Below are positions 1 to 5,540 of a DNA stretch of 14,252 nt, one piece after another; positions within the stretch are counted from its first letter, which is position 1; the number at the start of each line of letters is the position of its first letter. The translations under genes and the position numbers were made by a program. The notes under the pieces are model-generated. The model did no database searches, was not told the origin of the DNA, and saw nothing but the letters and a program-made list of their open reading frames with translations. This DNA is from Alphaproteobacteria bacterium. Its GTDB lineage: Bacteria > Pseudomonadota > Alphaproteobacteria > Sphingomonadales > Rhodothalassiaceae. The DNA is taken from positions 1 to 14,252 of the forward strand of contig RFIU01000078.1 of NCBI GenBank assembly GCA_003695555.1. The letters are read 5' to 3'.

Positions 1-1
1 G

Positions 2-31
2 CTCACCCTCTCGCGGACAGCCGGCGGATGA
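2..31 (+). CDS. Possible 3' end of moaA (GTP 3',8-cyclase), partial
   Basis: The frame starting at base 2 is open from the window edge and ends in TGA at 29-31, giving a tail that reads LTLSRTAGG. MoaA proteins of the molybdenum cofactor pathway end in a conserved Gly-Gly that is needed for activity, and a Gly-Gly tail is seen here. A mobA gene lies about 900 bases away and the NAD kinase gene begins 16 bases after this stop, so an upstream gene on the same strand is expected. Only nine codons are visible, so the identification is an inference and another protein ending in GG is possible. Confidence 0.3.
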   Translation, partial: LTLSRTAGG

Positions 32-47
32 CAGGGGACAAGCCGCA

Positions 48-821
48 ATGCTGCCGGATGCACCGAAGATCGCCTTCATTGCCAGCGACAGCCCCGAAGC
101 CTGCCGGGCGCGAGAGGCGCTGGTGCAGCGCTATGGCGAAAGCCCGATCGAGGAGGCGGATGTCATCGTCGCCCTGGGGGGTGACGGCTTCATGCTCCAG
201 ACGCTCCACCGCTTCATCGGTTCCGACAAGCCGATCTTCGGCATGAACCGGGGCACGATCGGCTTCCTGATGAACGATTATCGCGAAGAGGGACTGATCG
301 AGCGTCTGCGGCGCGCGGAAGAGGTCGAGTTGCATCCTTTGCGCATGCGCGCCTTTACCCGTGATGGCGAGATCGTCGAGCATCTCGCCTTCAACGAAGT
401 GTCGCTGCTGCGCGAAACCCGGCAGGCGGCACGCATCCGCATCACCATCGACGGCAAGGTGCGGATGAGCGAGCTCGTCTGCGACGGCATCCTCGTCGCG
501 ACGCCGGCGGGTAGCACCGCCTACAATCTCTCCGCTCATGGGCCGATCCTTCCGATCGGCTCACCGCTGCTCGCGCTCACCCCGATCAGCGCCTTCCGCC
601 CCCGGCGCTGGCGCGGCGCCCTGCTGCCGGATTCCAGCCGGATCCTGTTCACCATCCTGGAAAGCCGCAAGCGCCCCGTCTCGGCGACCGCCGACTTTCA
701 CGAGGTGCGCGACGTCAAGGCGGTCGAGGTGGAAACCGCCCGCGACGTCTCGGTTCGCCTATTGTTCGACCCGGAGCACAATCTCGCCGAACGCATCCTG
801 CTCGAACAGTTCACGCCCTGA
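48..821 (+). CDS. nadK: NAD kinase (ATP-NAD kinase)
   Basis: The enzyme phosphorylates NAD to NADP in the cytoplasm and supplies the NADP pool. The 257-residue product has the family hallmarks in order: GGDG at residues 44-47 (ATP/phosphate site, with the catalytic Asp), GMNRGTIGFL at 65-74, NE at 115-116, and TPAGSTAYN at 152-160. The length is normal for the short proteobacterial form without an N-terminal extension. The ATG at 48 is chosen because AGGGGA at 33-38 lies 9 bases upstream and the protein then begins directly at the first beta strand (KIAFIAS). It follows a possible moaA tail by 16 bases, so it is probably co-transcribed with an upstream gene. It converges on mobA. No good terminator with a T-run is seen in the 127 bases between them. 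Confidence 0.94.
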   Translation: MLPDAPKIAFIASDSPEACRAREALVQRYGESPIEEADVIVALGGDGFMLQTLHRFIGSDKPIFGMNRGTIGFLMNDYREEGLIERLRRAEEVELHPLRMRAFTRDGEIVEHLAFNEVSLLRETRQAARIRITIDGKVRMSELVCDGILVATPAGSTAYNLSAHGPILPIGSPLLALTPISAFRPRRWRGALLPDSSRILFTILESRKRPVSATADFHEVRDVKAVEVETARDVSVRLLFDPEHNLAERILLEQFTP

Positions 822-948
822 GGCACGGGTGCCGGAACACTCGGCAATGTCGGGTCATTGTGATGATAGCACCGGACTTGAGATCGGGGGCGGCAACCGC
901 AGATCGTCATGGATCAGGGCCGGCCTGCCCGCAGCGGATCGCAGGCGG

Positions 949-1518
949 TCAGGATCGGAATCCGCGCCAGTCTTCGGGCGTATTGAGATTGACGAAATGC
1001 GGCCGGGACCTTTCGGGAAGCGGCAGGGCGATGGAACCGATGCGCGCCCAAAGCCGATGAAGGGCAAGCGTCCGCCCTGCGTTCGGTTCGCCGGTTTGTC
1101 CCGTAACGGCTTCGACGAGGGTTTGTGCCTGTCGGGGTTTGAGGTGCAGCAGGGCGGGCAACGGGCAGTTCTCGAAATGGACGACGGCCGCCTTTTCGGC
1201 TTGCCGGAGAGGGGCGATGTCGTCGGCATCCAGTGCCGGCATATCCACCGGCAGCAGCAGCCAGTGGTTCGGCAGACGGTCGTCGGCGTTCCGCCAGTGC
1301 ATGATGAGCGCCAGGATCCCGCCCGCCGGTCCCAGTCCGGGCAGCGGATCGGGAAGGCCTCCCGGGCGTCCGGAAGTCAGCACCGGCTCCGCTCCTGCTC
1401 GGCGGGCAAGGGCGTGCGCATGGTCGAGCAGACTTTGCCCGCGCCAGACGAGTGCCGCCTTGTCACGCCCCATTCGTCGCGAACGTCCGCCGGCCAGGAT
1501 CAGCGCACCGATCTCCAT
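949..1518 (-). CDS. mobA: Molybdenum cofactor guanylyltransferase MobA
   Basis: MobA transfers GMP from GTP to molybdopterin to make the guanine dinucleotide cofactor used by DMSO-reductase-family enzymes. The 189-residue product shows the nucleotidyltransferase signature LAGGRSRRMGRDK at residues 8-20, a GPAGG loop at 63-67, the metal-binding region PVDMP at 90-94 (Asp92), and the usual C-terminal NLNTPEDW at 177-184. The reading frame stays open for 80 codons upstream of this ATG, but that part is low-complexity and unlike MobA, and the family begins just before the LAGG motif. GTG at 1519-1521, directly before the ATG, is an equally possible start: GGGAG (complement of 1530-1534) is 8 bases from it and 11 from the ATG. 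The gene is in the same direction as the symporter gene but 400 bases from it, so it probably has its own promoter. Confidence 0.93.
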   Translation of the reverse strand: MEIGALILAGGRSRRMGRDKAALVWRGQSLLDHAHALARRAGAEPVLTSGRPGGLPDPLPGLGPAGGILALIMHWRNADDRLPNHWLLLPVDMPALDADDIAPLRQAEKAAVVHFENCPLPALLHLKPRQAQTLVEAVTGQTGEPNAGRTLALHRLWARIGSIALPLPERSRPHFVNLNTPEDWRGFRS

Positions 1519-1524
1519 CACCTT

Positions 1525-1560
1525 CGACTCTCCCGTCTCTCGCGACTCTCCGGTCTCTCC
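1525..1560. repeat. Tandem repeat, two 18-base units
   Basis: Units 1525-1542 and 1543-1560 are identical at 16 of 18 positions (differences at unit positions 10 and 18). They lie 6 bases upstream of the mobA ATG on the minus strand. Because the unit length is a multiple of three, the open frame upstream of mobA reads ETGES twice. The promoter-proximal unit also provides the GGGAG that may serve as the mobA ribosome site. Confidence 0.8.
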
Positions 1561-1699
1561 TGCGGCAATCGATCCGCCGCCCCCCTGATGTCCGTTTGCG
1601 GGGCGACAGGGCCTGCCGGTCAGCATTGCATGGTTCGCGAGCGTCTCGGCATGCACCAGTTCCTTGGCATCAGGAGGGGCGGCGAAGCGGCGATCAGCG

Positions 1700-1783
1700 T
1701 CAGCAACACGCCCGGCAGGCCAGTGGCCGCGCGGTGTGAAGTGGTGGGTTCGTGTCATGCTCTTTGCAAGCGGGTTCCTTCAT
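1700..1783 (-). CDS. Possible 27-residue mini-ORF, Cys-containing (doubtful)
   Basis: On the minus strand an ATG at 1781-1783 is preceded by AGGGAG (complement of 1791-1796) with 7 bases between, which is a good ribosome-binding geometry. The frame runs 27 codons to TGA at 1700-1702. The peptide begins MKEPACKEHD and ends CRACC, with four Cys. It resembles nothing I recognise. It could be a leader peptide for mobA, a remnant of a frameshifted gene (a hydrophobic stretch follows in another frame), or chance. Confidence 0.15.
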   Translation of the reverse strand: MKEPACKEHDTNPPLHTARPLACRACC

Positions 1784-1918
1784 GGCACGGCTCCCTGTCG
1801 CCGGCCGATGGATGCGGTCGGTTGATGGGATGCGATTTCCGGGCGGTGCATGTTCCTGTAGGGGGAATAAAGACCAGGCACGATTGGCGTTCCCTTCCCC
1901 AGTGATTGAAGAGAGTCG

Positions 1919-3166
1919 CTACTCCACCGGTGGTGCAGAGAATCGTTCTTCGTCAAGGATGCCTTCGCCCTTTGCGACGAGTACCGAGACGGTGGCATCC
2001 CCGGTGACATTGGTCATCGTGCGCATCATGTCCATGATCCGGTCGATCGGGAAGAACAGGGCGATCGCACCGAGCGGCAGCCCGACCGACGAGAGCACCA
2101 CCGGCATGATGATCAGCCCGGCGCTCGGCACGCTCGCCGCCCCGATCGAGGCGAGCGTACCGGTCAGTATGATGGTCGCATACTGCGCTAGATCGAGATC
2201 GATGCCGAGCGCCTGGGCGGTAAATACCGCGGCGATCCCCATGTAGATCGCGGTGCCGTCCATGTTCATGGTGGCGCCGAGCGGCAGCACGAAGCTCGCC
2301 ACCCGCTTCGGCACCCCGAGATTGTCTTCGACATTGGCCATCGTGACGGGCAGGGTCCCAGCGCTCGTCGAGGTCGAAAAGGCGACAGCCTGGGCATCCA
2401 GAATACCCTGGAAGAAGCGGACGGGATTGAGCCTTCCCAGAAAGGTGAGCAGCCCCCCATAGACCAGCGAGATCTGAATCAGGCAGGCAAGATAGAGCGC
2501 CACCACCACCCAGACGAGACGGAAGAGTTCGGCGGGCGAAAGTTCCGCGATCACCCACAAGATCAGGGCGAAGATTCCGAAGGGGGCCGCCTCCATCACG
2601 AAGTGAACCAGCTTCATGATCACATCATTGGCGGCGTCGAAGAAGTCCTTGAGGAGGCGTCCGCGCGCGCCGGCGCCATTGATGGCGAGCCCCAGCAGGA
2701 TCGCGAAGACGATAATCTGCAGCACCTTGCCTTCGGCCATCGCGGTCACCGGATTGGCGGGGATCAGGCCGACCAGGATGTCCTTCACCGACAGCGTGGC
2801 ACGACGGACCTCCTCGCCGGTGTCGGGCAGGCGCACGCCCGCGCCCGGCTCGATCCAGTTGGCGACGACCAGGCCGATGGTAACGGCGCAGGCGGTGGTG
2901 ACGAGATAGAGCAGAATGGTTCGCCAGGCCATTCGTCCGAGACGGCTGCTGTCCCGAAGCGAGGTGACCCCCGCAACGATGGTGACGAAGACGATCGGCA
3001 CCATCAGCATCTTGATGGCATTGATGAACAATTGACCGACAGGTTGAAGCGCCGCTCCATATTCGCCGTAGCCGGCGGCCTTCAGGGCGGCACCGATCAG
3101 AATACCGGCGAACAGCGCACCGAGTATCCGCTTCCACAAGGTGATCGCCTGCCAGCGTGCCCACAT
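1919..3166 (-). CDS. Dicarboxylate/amino acid:cation symporter (SLC1/DAACS family), glutamate/aspartate type
   Basis: This is an inner-membrane secondary transporter that takes up an acidic substrate with cations. The 415-residue length is normal for the family. Seen in the sequence are hydrophobic helices along the whole length, the serine/threonine-rich hairpin HP1 at residues 264-274 (STSTSAGTLPV), NMDGT in helix 7 at 301-305, the HP2 tip VPSAG at 346-350, and helix 8 with D379, R382, T383, N386 and D390. These line up with Asp394, Arg397, Thr398, Asn401 and Asp405 of the archaeal aspartate transporter GltPh. The Asp at the 394 position contacts the substrate amino group and is Ser in E. 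coli DctA, so I infer glutamate/aspartate uptake rather than C4-dicarboxylate uptake. The start is set by GGGAGG about 9 bases upstream. The gene diverges from the Sel1-repeat gene across a short intergenic region, where control sites for both may lie. Confidence 0.95.
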   Translation of the reverse strand: MWARWQAITLWKRILGALFAGILIGAALKAAGYGEYGAALQPVGQLFINAIKMLMVPIVFVTIVAGVTSLRDSSRLGRMAWRTILLYLVTTACAVTIGLVVANWIEPGAGVRLPDTGEEVRRATLSVKDILVGLIPANPVTAMAEGKVLQIIVFAILLGLAINGAGARGRLLKDFFDAANDVIMKLVHFVMEAAPFGIFALILWVIAELSPAELFRLVWVVVALYLACLIQISLVYGGLLTFLGRLNPVRFFQGILDAQAVAFSTSTSAGTLPVTMANVEDNLGVPKRVASFVLPLGATMNMDGTAIYMGIAAVFTAQALGIDLDLAQYATIILTGTLASIGAASVPSAGLIIMPVVLSSVGLPLGAIALFFPIDRIMDMMRTMTNVTGDATVSVLVAKGEGILDEERFSAPPVE

Positions 3167-3370
3167 CCTGTCTTACCTCCCTTTCCTCCCTCTCAACCGC
3201 CATGGGCGAGGCTAACGGCCGAAACGACCGCTGACAAGGTCGGCAGATGGGCGAAAGTGGAGACTTGCCGGAAACTTGCAGCAAAATTGTCGGCATTCGT
3301 TAAAGAGGGATTGACCTCTCGGCAGACAGAATCGGCAGAGAAGAAACGGAGATGAGACAGGCCGCGATGC

Positions 3371-3376
3371 AGGAAG
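3371..3376 (+). promoter_or_regulatory. Ribosome-binding site deciding the Sel1-gene start
   Basis: AGGAAG lies 8 bases before the ATG at 3385. The two in-frame ATGs further upstream are less well served: 3352 has GGAG directly touching it with no spacer, and 3367 has only ACAGG. This favours 3385, though 3352 is not excluded. Confidence 0.5.
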
Positions 3377-3384
3377 AATCAGCC

Positions 3385-4254
3385 ATGCCACCCATTCACC
3401 ACGCCAGTTCCCGGATTTCGGAGATTTCCACGGTTTCGGTGATGCTTTACCGCCCCTTGACAGGGGTGATGGCTGTCGGCGGGATGATCCTGTTGCTGGT
3501 GCTGTTGCTCGCACGGACGCCGGCAGAAGCGGAAGAAACGGGCGAGCAGGACGCGTTCTCATCCGCAGCCGCGCCCTCGCCAGTCGGCGCACCGCTATCT
3601 GCCGAACAAGCCCCGGCGGCGAAGGCGGCCGGTGACGACGATATCCGCCTAGGTGATGCCATCGCAGGCTATGCCTTGCAGCGCTTCGCCGAGGCGCGTC
3701 GCGATTTCCGCAAGCTTGCCGAGGCGGGAAATGCGCAGGCCGCTTGGCGGCTGGCACAAATGATCGAGAAGGGCATCGGTGGCCCGGCAGACCATGAAGA
3801 GGCGCTCTACTGGCAGATGCAGGCTGCCCGTGCGGGGCATCAAGGGGCGCTTGCCCGACTGGCGGCGCTGGGGCTTGATCCGCAGGAGATTTCGCAGCCG
3901 CCGGGGATGGGTAAGGATAAAGACCCGACCCCGGCAGATACCGGGGATGGGCATGCAGGCCGCTTCCATCTGCTAGTTCTCGATCGGGCCCGACTCGAGC
4001 GCATGGCTGACGAAGGCCGCGTCTGGGCGATGATCGAACTGGCCCGAAAGCTGGCGGCAGGAGACGGCGGGGCGGTGGACCTGCCGGCTGCGCTTCGCTG
4101 GCTGGAGCGGGCAAGAGAGCGCACGCGCTCCGATCGTGAGCGGACCTGGCTCGAACACAGCATCGTGCAGCTGCGCAACGCACTGATAGCAACGACCGGG
4201 ACCGCTTCACATTCCGTATCCCAGCAGAATTCCGCTTCCTCCCGGATGGACTGA
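3385..4254 (+). CDS. Membrane-anchored or secreted Sel1-like repeat protein
   Basis: The exact function is unknown. Sel1/TPR-like repeats are protein-interaction scaffolds, often in envelope or signalling complexes. In the 289-residue form a basic N-terminus is followed by a strongly hydrophobic segment at about 27-44 and then TPAEAE, which could be a signal-peptide end (cleavage after AEA) or a signal anchor. A low-complexity Ala/Pro linker follows (50-85). Sel1-type repeat helices run about 86-163 (AEAGNAQAAWRLAQMIEKG, then EALYWQMQAARAGHQGALARLA), and a second, more diverged unit lies at about 205-270 (WAMIELARKLAAGDGGAVDLPAALRWLERA). The linker between the units contains an 11-base direct repeat (CCGGGGATGGG at 3901 and 3941). 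Starts at 3352 and 3367 are alternatives. A weak promoter candidate is TTGCAG (3276-3281), 18 bases, TTAAAG (3300-3305). The C-terminus is Ser-rich. Confidence 0.85.
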   Translation: MPPIHHASSRISEISTVSVMLYRPLTGVMAVGGMILLLVLLLARTPAEAEETGEQDAFSSAAAPSPVGAPLSAEQAPAAKAAGDDDIRLGDAIAGYALQRFAEARRDFRKLAEAGNAQAAWRLAQMIEKGIGGPADHEEALYWQMQAARAGHQGALARLAALGLDPQEISQPPGMGKDKDPTPADTGDGHAGRFHLLVLDRARLERMADEGRVWAMIELARKLAAGDGGAVDLPAALRWLERARERTRSDRERTWLEHSIVQLRNALIATTGTASHSVSQQNSASSRMD

Positions 4255-4295
4255 GAACGGTTTCGGATACTGCCTGAGTGGCGGGGGTTCTGCTT

Positions 4296-4347
4296 CCGGT
4301 CATCCGAAGATGTCGCCGATGCGGGTCCCGGAAGAGGACATGACCGG
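4296..4347. repeat. 8-base perfect inverted repeat after the Sel1 gene
   Basis: CCGGTCAT at 4296-4303 and its exact complement ATGACCGG at 4340-4347 are separated by 36 bases. It starts about 40 bases after the Sel1-gene stop. No T-run follows, so it is not a standard terminator, but it could close a larger RNA structure. Confidence 0.35.
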
Positions 4348-4369
4348 GCAGGGAAAGGTGCGCCCTGCC
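4347..4369. repeat. GC-rich hairpin, 7-base stem
   Basis: GGCAGGG (4347-4353) pairs with CCCTGCC (4363-4369) around a 9-base loop. Downstream on the + strand is an A-run rather than a T-run, so a factor-independent terminator is not supported on that strand. It shares one base with the preceding inverted repeat, so the two would compete or nest. Confidence 0.4.
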
Positions 4370-4378
4370 GGGATCGGT

Positions 4379-4456
4379 TGAAAAAAACTCCTTCTCTTAG
4401 AGGTGAAATACAGTTATTATTTCACCACATTTCTACTGCAAAGAGTGAAAAAAACT
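4379..4456. repeat. Direct repeat TGAAAAAAACT, two copies
   Basis: Identical 11-base copies lie at 4379-4389 and 4446-4456, flanking the 9-base inverted repeat at 4402-4426 on both sides. The A7 runs suggest bent DNA. The six-base core GTGAAA also recurs: at 4403-4408 and 4445-4450, and inverted at 4420-4425. Confidence 0.7.
4402..4426. promoter_or_regulatory. Perfect 9-base inverted repeat, operator candidate
   Basis: GGTGAAATA (4402-4410), spacer CAGTTAT, and TATTTCACC (4418-4426) form a 25-base perfect dyad, the most symmetrical element in the window. Its size and spacing suit a dimeric helix-turn-helix protein. It lies about 190 bases upstream of the Xre gene, so autoregulation is possible. 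As RNA it would make a 9-pair hairpin, but no T-run follows on either strand directly, so an operator is favoured over a terminator. Confidence 0.5.
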
Positions 4457-4604
4457 TTCCTGTCAAAGGCTTGTGCTCTTGGCGGAGAATAATTTAAAGA
4501 GTAGAGTGTCGTTTGCCGGCACGGGGCCGGCGCACGTTCGACAGGGGGTCGGGTCGCAAGGGAAAACCTGCCGCCGGTCGCCGGGCGATCGGCTGAATAG
4601 TCAC

Positions 4605-4610
4605 GGGAGG
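4605..4610 (+). promoter_or_regulatory. Strong ribosome-binding site before a TTG start
   Basis: GGGAGG lies 5 bases before TTG at 4616-4618. An in-frame stop (TAG, 4598-4600) lies just upstream with no ATG or GTG between, and the next in-frame ATG would fall inside the helix-turn-helix. The TTG is therefore the only sensible start. Confidence 0.75.
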
Positions 4611-4615
4611 CCAGA

Positions 4616-5038
4616 TTGGCACGAGGCGCAAATCCGATCGATGCATATGTTGGGGCGAGGGTCCGTCTGCGGCGTACCCTTCTCGGGATGAGCCAGGAAA
4701 AACTGGCGGATGCCCTTGATCTGACGTTTCAGCAGATCCAGAAGTACGAACGCGGCATGAATCGTATCGGCGCCAGCAATCTCTACAAGATTTCGCAGGT
4801 GCTGCATGTGCCGGTTTCATACTTCTTCGACGACATGCCGGAAGATCTGAACGAGACGTCGGATCGCAAGGTGGTCGAAGAGCTCTTCAACACACGTCAC
4901 GTCGGCCGACGCGAGACCATCAATCTGGTCCGTTACTTCTATCAGATTCCCGACGAGGCGACGCGAAGAAACATCATCGCCTTGATGGAACGGCTCGGAG
5001 AGGGTGAGGGCGACTCGCCGGAAGACACCGGGATCTGA
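4616..5038 (+). CDS. Xre-family helix-turn-helix transcriptional regulator
   Basis: This is a cytoplasmic DNA-binding protein of the HTH_3 (Cro/C1) type. In the 140-residue product the lead NPIDAYVGARVRLRR (residues 6-20) and the helix-turn-helix SQEKLADALDLTFQQIQKYERG (about 26-47) match the common alphaproteobacterial single-domain regulators. These carry a short C-terminal region rather than a ligand domain; here it runs from about 70 to 140 and is acidic at the end (GEGEGDSPED). The start is TTG, read as Met, with GGGAGG 5 bases upstream. It is preceded by an AT-rich region with a perfect dyad and followed by a 502-base gap and then the nuo operon on the same strand. Targets cannot be read from the sequence; autoregulation or control of nuo are only possibilities. 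Confidence 0.92.
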   Translation: MARGANPIDAYVGARVRLRRTLLGMSQEKLADALDLTFQQIQKYERGMNRIGASNLYKISQVLHVPVSYFFDDMPEDLNETSDRKVVEELFNTRHVGRRETINLVRYFYQIPDEATRRNIIALMERLGEGEGDSPEDTGI

Positions 5039-5334
5039 AATCCCTGATAACTGCTGCACTCTCGACGAGTGGAGGTGACACCTTCGGCGCCGGTGTTGTT
5101 GCGCGCGGTTCTTTCGGGATTGCCGGTCCTTCTCGCGGGGCGCGGACCGACTCGGCATTCAGAAAGCGGCAGATTCTATCACAGTCCGCAAAGCCACAGC
5201 CCGCAAAGAAGGGGTGTGCCGGGCTTGCTCGTCGCTGTGGCCGGCCTTGCCTTTCGCTGTTCTTGCGCTCGATCCCCTGTTCCTGTCCGCCAAGTGTCGC
5301 CATCGCAAAGATGGAATGCCCTGTCCCCCAATAA

Positions 5335-5347
5335 GATATGCCATATC
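5335..5347. promoter_or_regulatory. Small AT-rich palindrome, possible operator for nuo
   Basis: GATAT, GCC, ATATC form a perfect 13-base palindrome in otherwise GC-rich DNA. Its centre is 40 bases upstream of the candidate -35 box, a position typical of an activator site. The bound factor is unknown. Confidence 0.3.
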
Positions 5348-5380
5348 GCGTGAATGGTACCCCGCCGCACAAGTTCGGGC

Positions 5381-5409
5381 TTGGAAAGCGCGAACCAAAC
5401 CTGCTATAG
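5381..5409 (+). promoter_or_regulatory. Sigma-70-type promoter candidate for the nuo operon
   Basis: TTGGAA (5381-5386), a 17-base spacer, and CTATAG (5404-5409) give ideal spacing and fair agreement with the alphaproteobacterial housekeeping consensus. Transcription would start near 5416, about 125 bases before nuoA. Confidence 0.45.
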
Positions 5410-5527
5410 CCGCGACACGGTGCACGATGGCCACACGGCTTTCGGCGTATCGCTTCCGGCGGATCCGCGAATTCGGGTCGCTCTTCCCACGCCGGGATCG
5501 CCTGCCGCAGCACATGGTTCGCAACGC

Positions 5528-5532
5528 GGAGG
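5528..5532 (+). promoter_or_regulatory. Ribosome-binding site supporting a TTG start for nuoA
   Basis: GGAGG lies 8 bases before TTG at 5541. The alternative in-frame ATG at 5514 has no purine-rich site upstream, and its nine extra residues are polar and not typical of NuoA. Confidence 0.6.
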
Positions 5533-5540
5533 ACGGAACC

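Larger units (their letters stand above)
1519..1918. other. 400-base gap between symporter gene and mobA
   Basis: No recognisable protein family is seen in any frame. The mobA frame is open on the minus strand back to an ATG at 1758, but its translation is rich in Pro, Gly, Arg and His and resembles no MobA N-terminus. The gap contains an 18-base tandem repeat at the mobA end, a 27-codon minus-strand mini-ORF with a good ribosome site (1700-1783), and, in a third minus-strand frame around 1645-1710, a short hydrophobic run (GVLLTLIAASPPLLM) without a convincing start. It may hold the mobA promoter and leader, or the worn remains of a small gene. No terminator with a T-run was seen after the symporter stop. 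Confidence 0.5.
4255..4615. other. 361-base regulatory gap with AT-rich island
   Basis: No coding frame is convincing here. The first half (4255-4378) is GC-rich with two interlocking inverted repeats. From about 4379 to 4505 the composition switches abruptly to AT-rich, with two A7 runs, a perfect 9-base inverted repeat, and the sequence GAATAATTTAAAG at 4487-4499. GC-rich sequence returns up to the Xre gene. I read this as the upstream control region and leader of the Xre regulator. No -35/-10 pair with ideal spacing was found: the TTGTGC at 4471 and TAATTT at 4490 are only 13 bases apart. Confidence 0.55.
5039..5540. other. 502-base intergenic region upstream of nuoA
   Basis: No frame here gives a recognisable protein. 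The nuoA frame is open back to 5214, but the upstream translation is Cys- and Arg-rich and unlike any NuoA. Visible elements are a short stem ACACC/GGTGT (about 5079-5098) with no proper T-run, a repeated CCGCAAAG near 5185-5210, an AT-rich palindrome at 5335-5347, and a promoter candidate at 5381-5409. The region most likely holds the end of the regulator transcript and the nuo promoter with a leader of about 125 bases. Confidence 0.5.

Noticed and set aside
822..948. Short GC-rich stems between nadK and mobA as a bidirectional terminator
   Set aside because: The stems seen (such as GGCA-CGGG-TGCC) are only 4-5 pairs long and no T-run follows on either strand.
538..1905. 455-codon + strand frame overlapping nadK and mobA
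   Set aside because: It is antisense to mobA and a shifted frame of nadK, with Arg/Ser-rich composition and no family motifs; MobA and NadK motifs are clear in the other frames.
2603..3355. 250-codon + strand frame opposite the symporter gene
   Set aside because: It is antisense to a transporter with all key motifs; the translation is Asp/Gly/His-rich and low in hydrophobic residues.
3212..4303. 363-codon minus-strand frame opposite the Sel1-repeat gene
   Set aside because: It is Arg/Pro/Ser-rich, as expected for the complement of GC-rich coding DNA, while the + strand shows a signal segment and Sel1 repeats.
4347..4389. Hairpin plus A-run as a terminator
   Set aside because: The run downstream on the + strand is A, not T. 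On the minus strand the T-run comes before the stem, so neither orientation fits a factor-independent terminator.
4473..4691. 72-codon + strand frame running into the Xre gene
   Set aside because: It overlaps the helix-turn-helix coding region in another frame and has no ribosome site or motif.
5214..5540. N-terminal extension of nuoA in frame
   Set aside because: It adds 109 residues rich in Cys and Arg, is unlike any NuoA, and would include the likely promoter.
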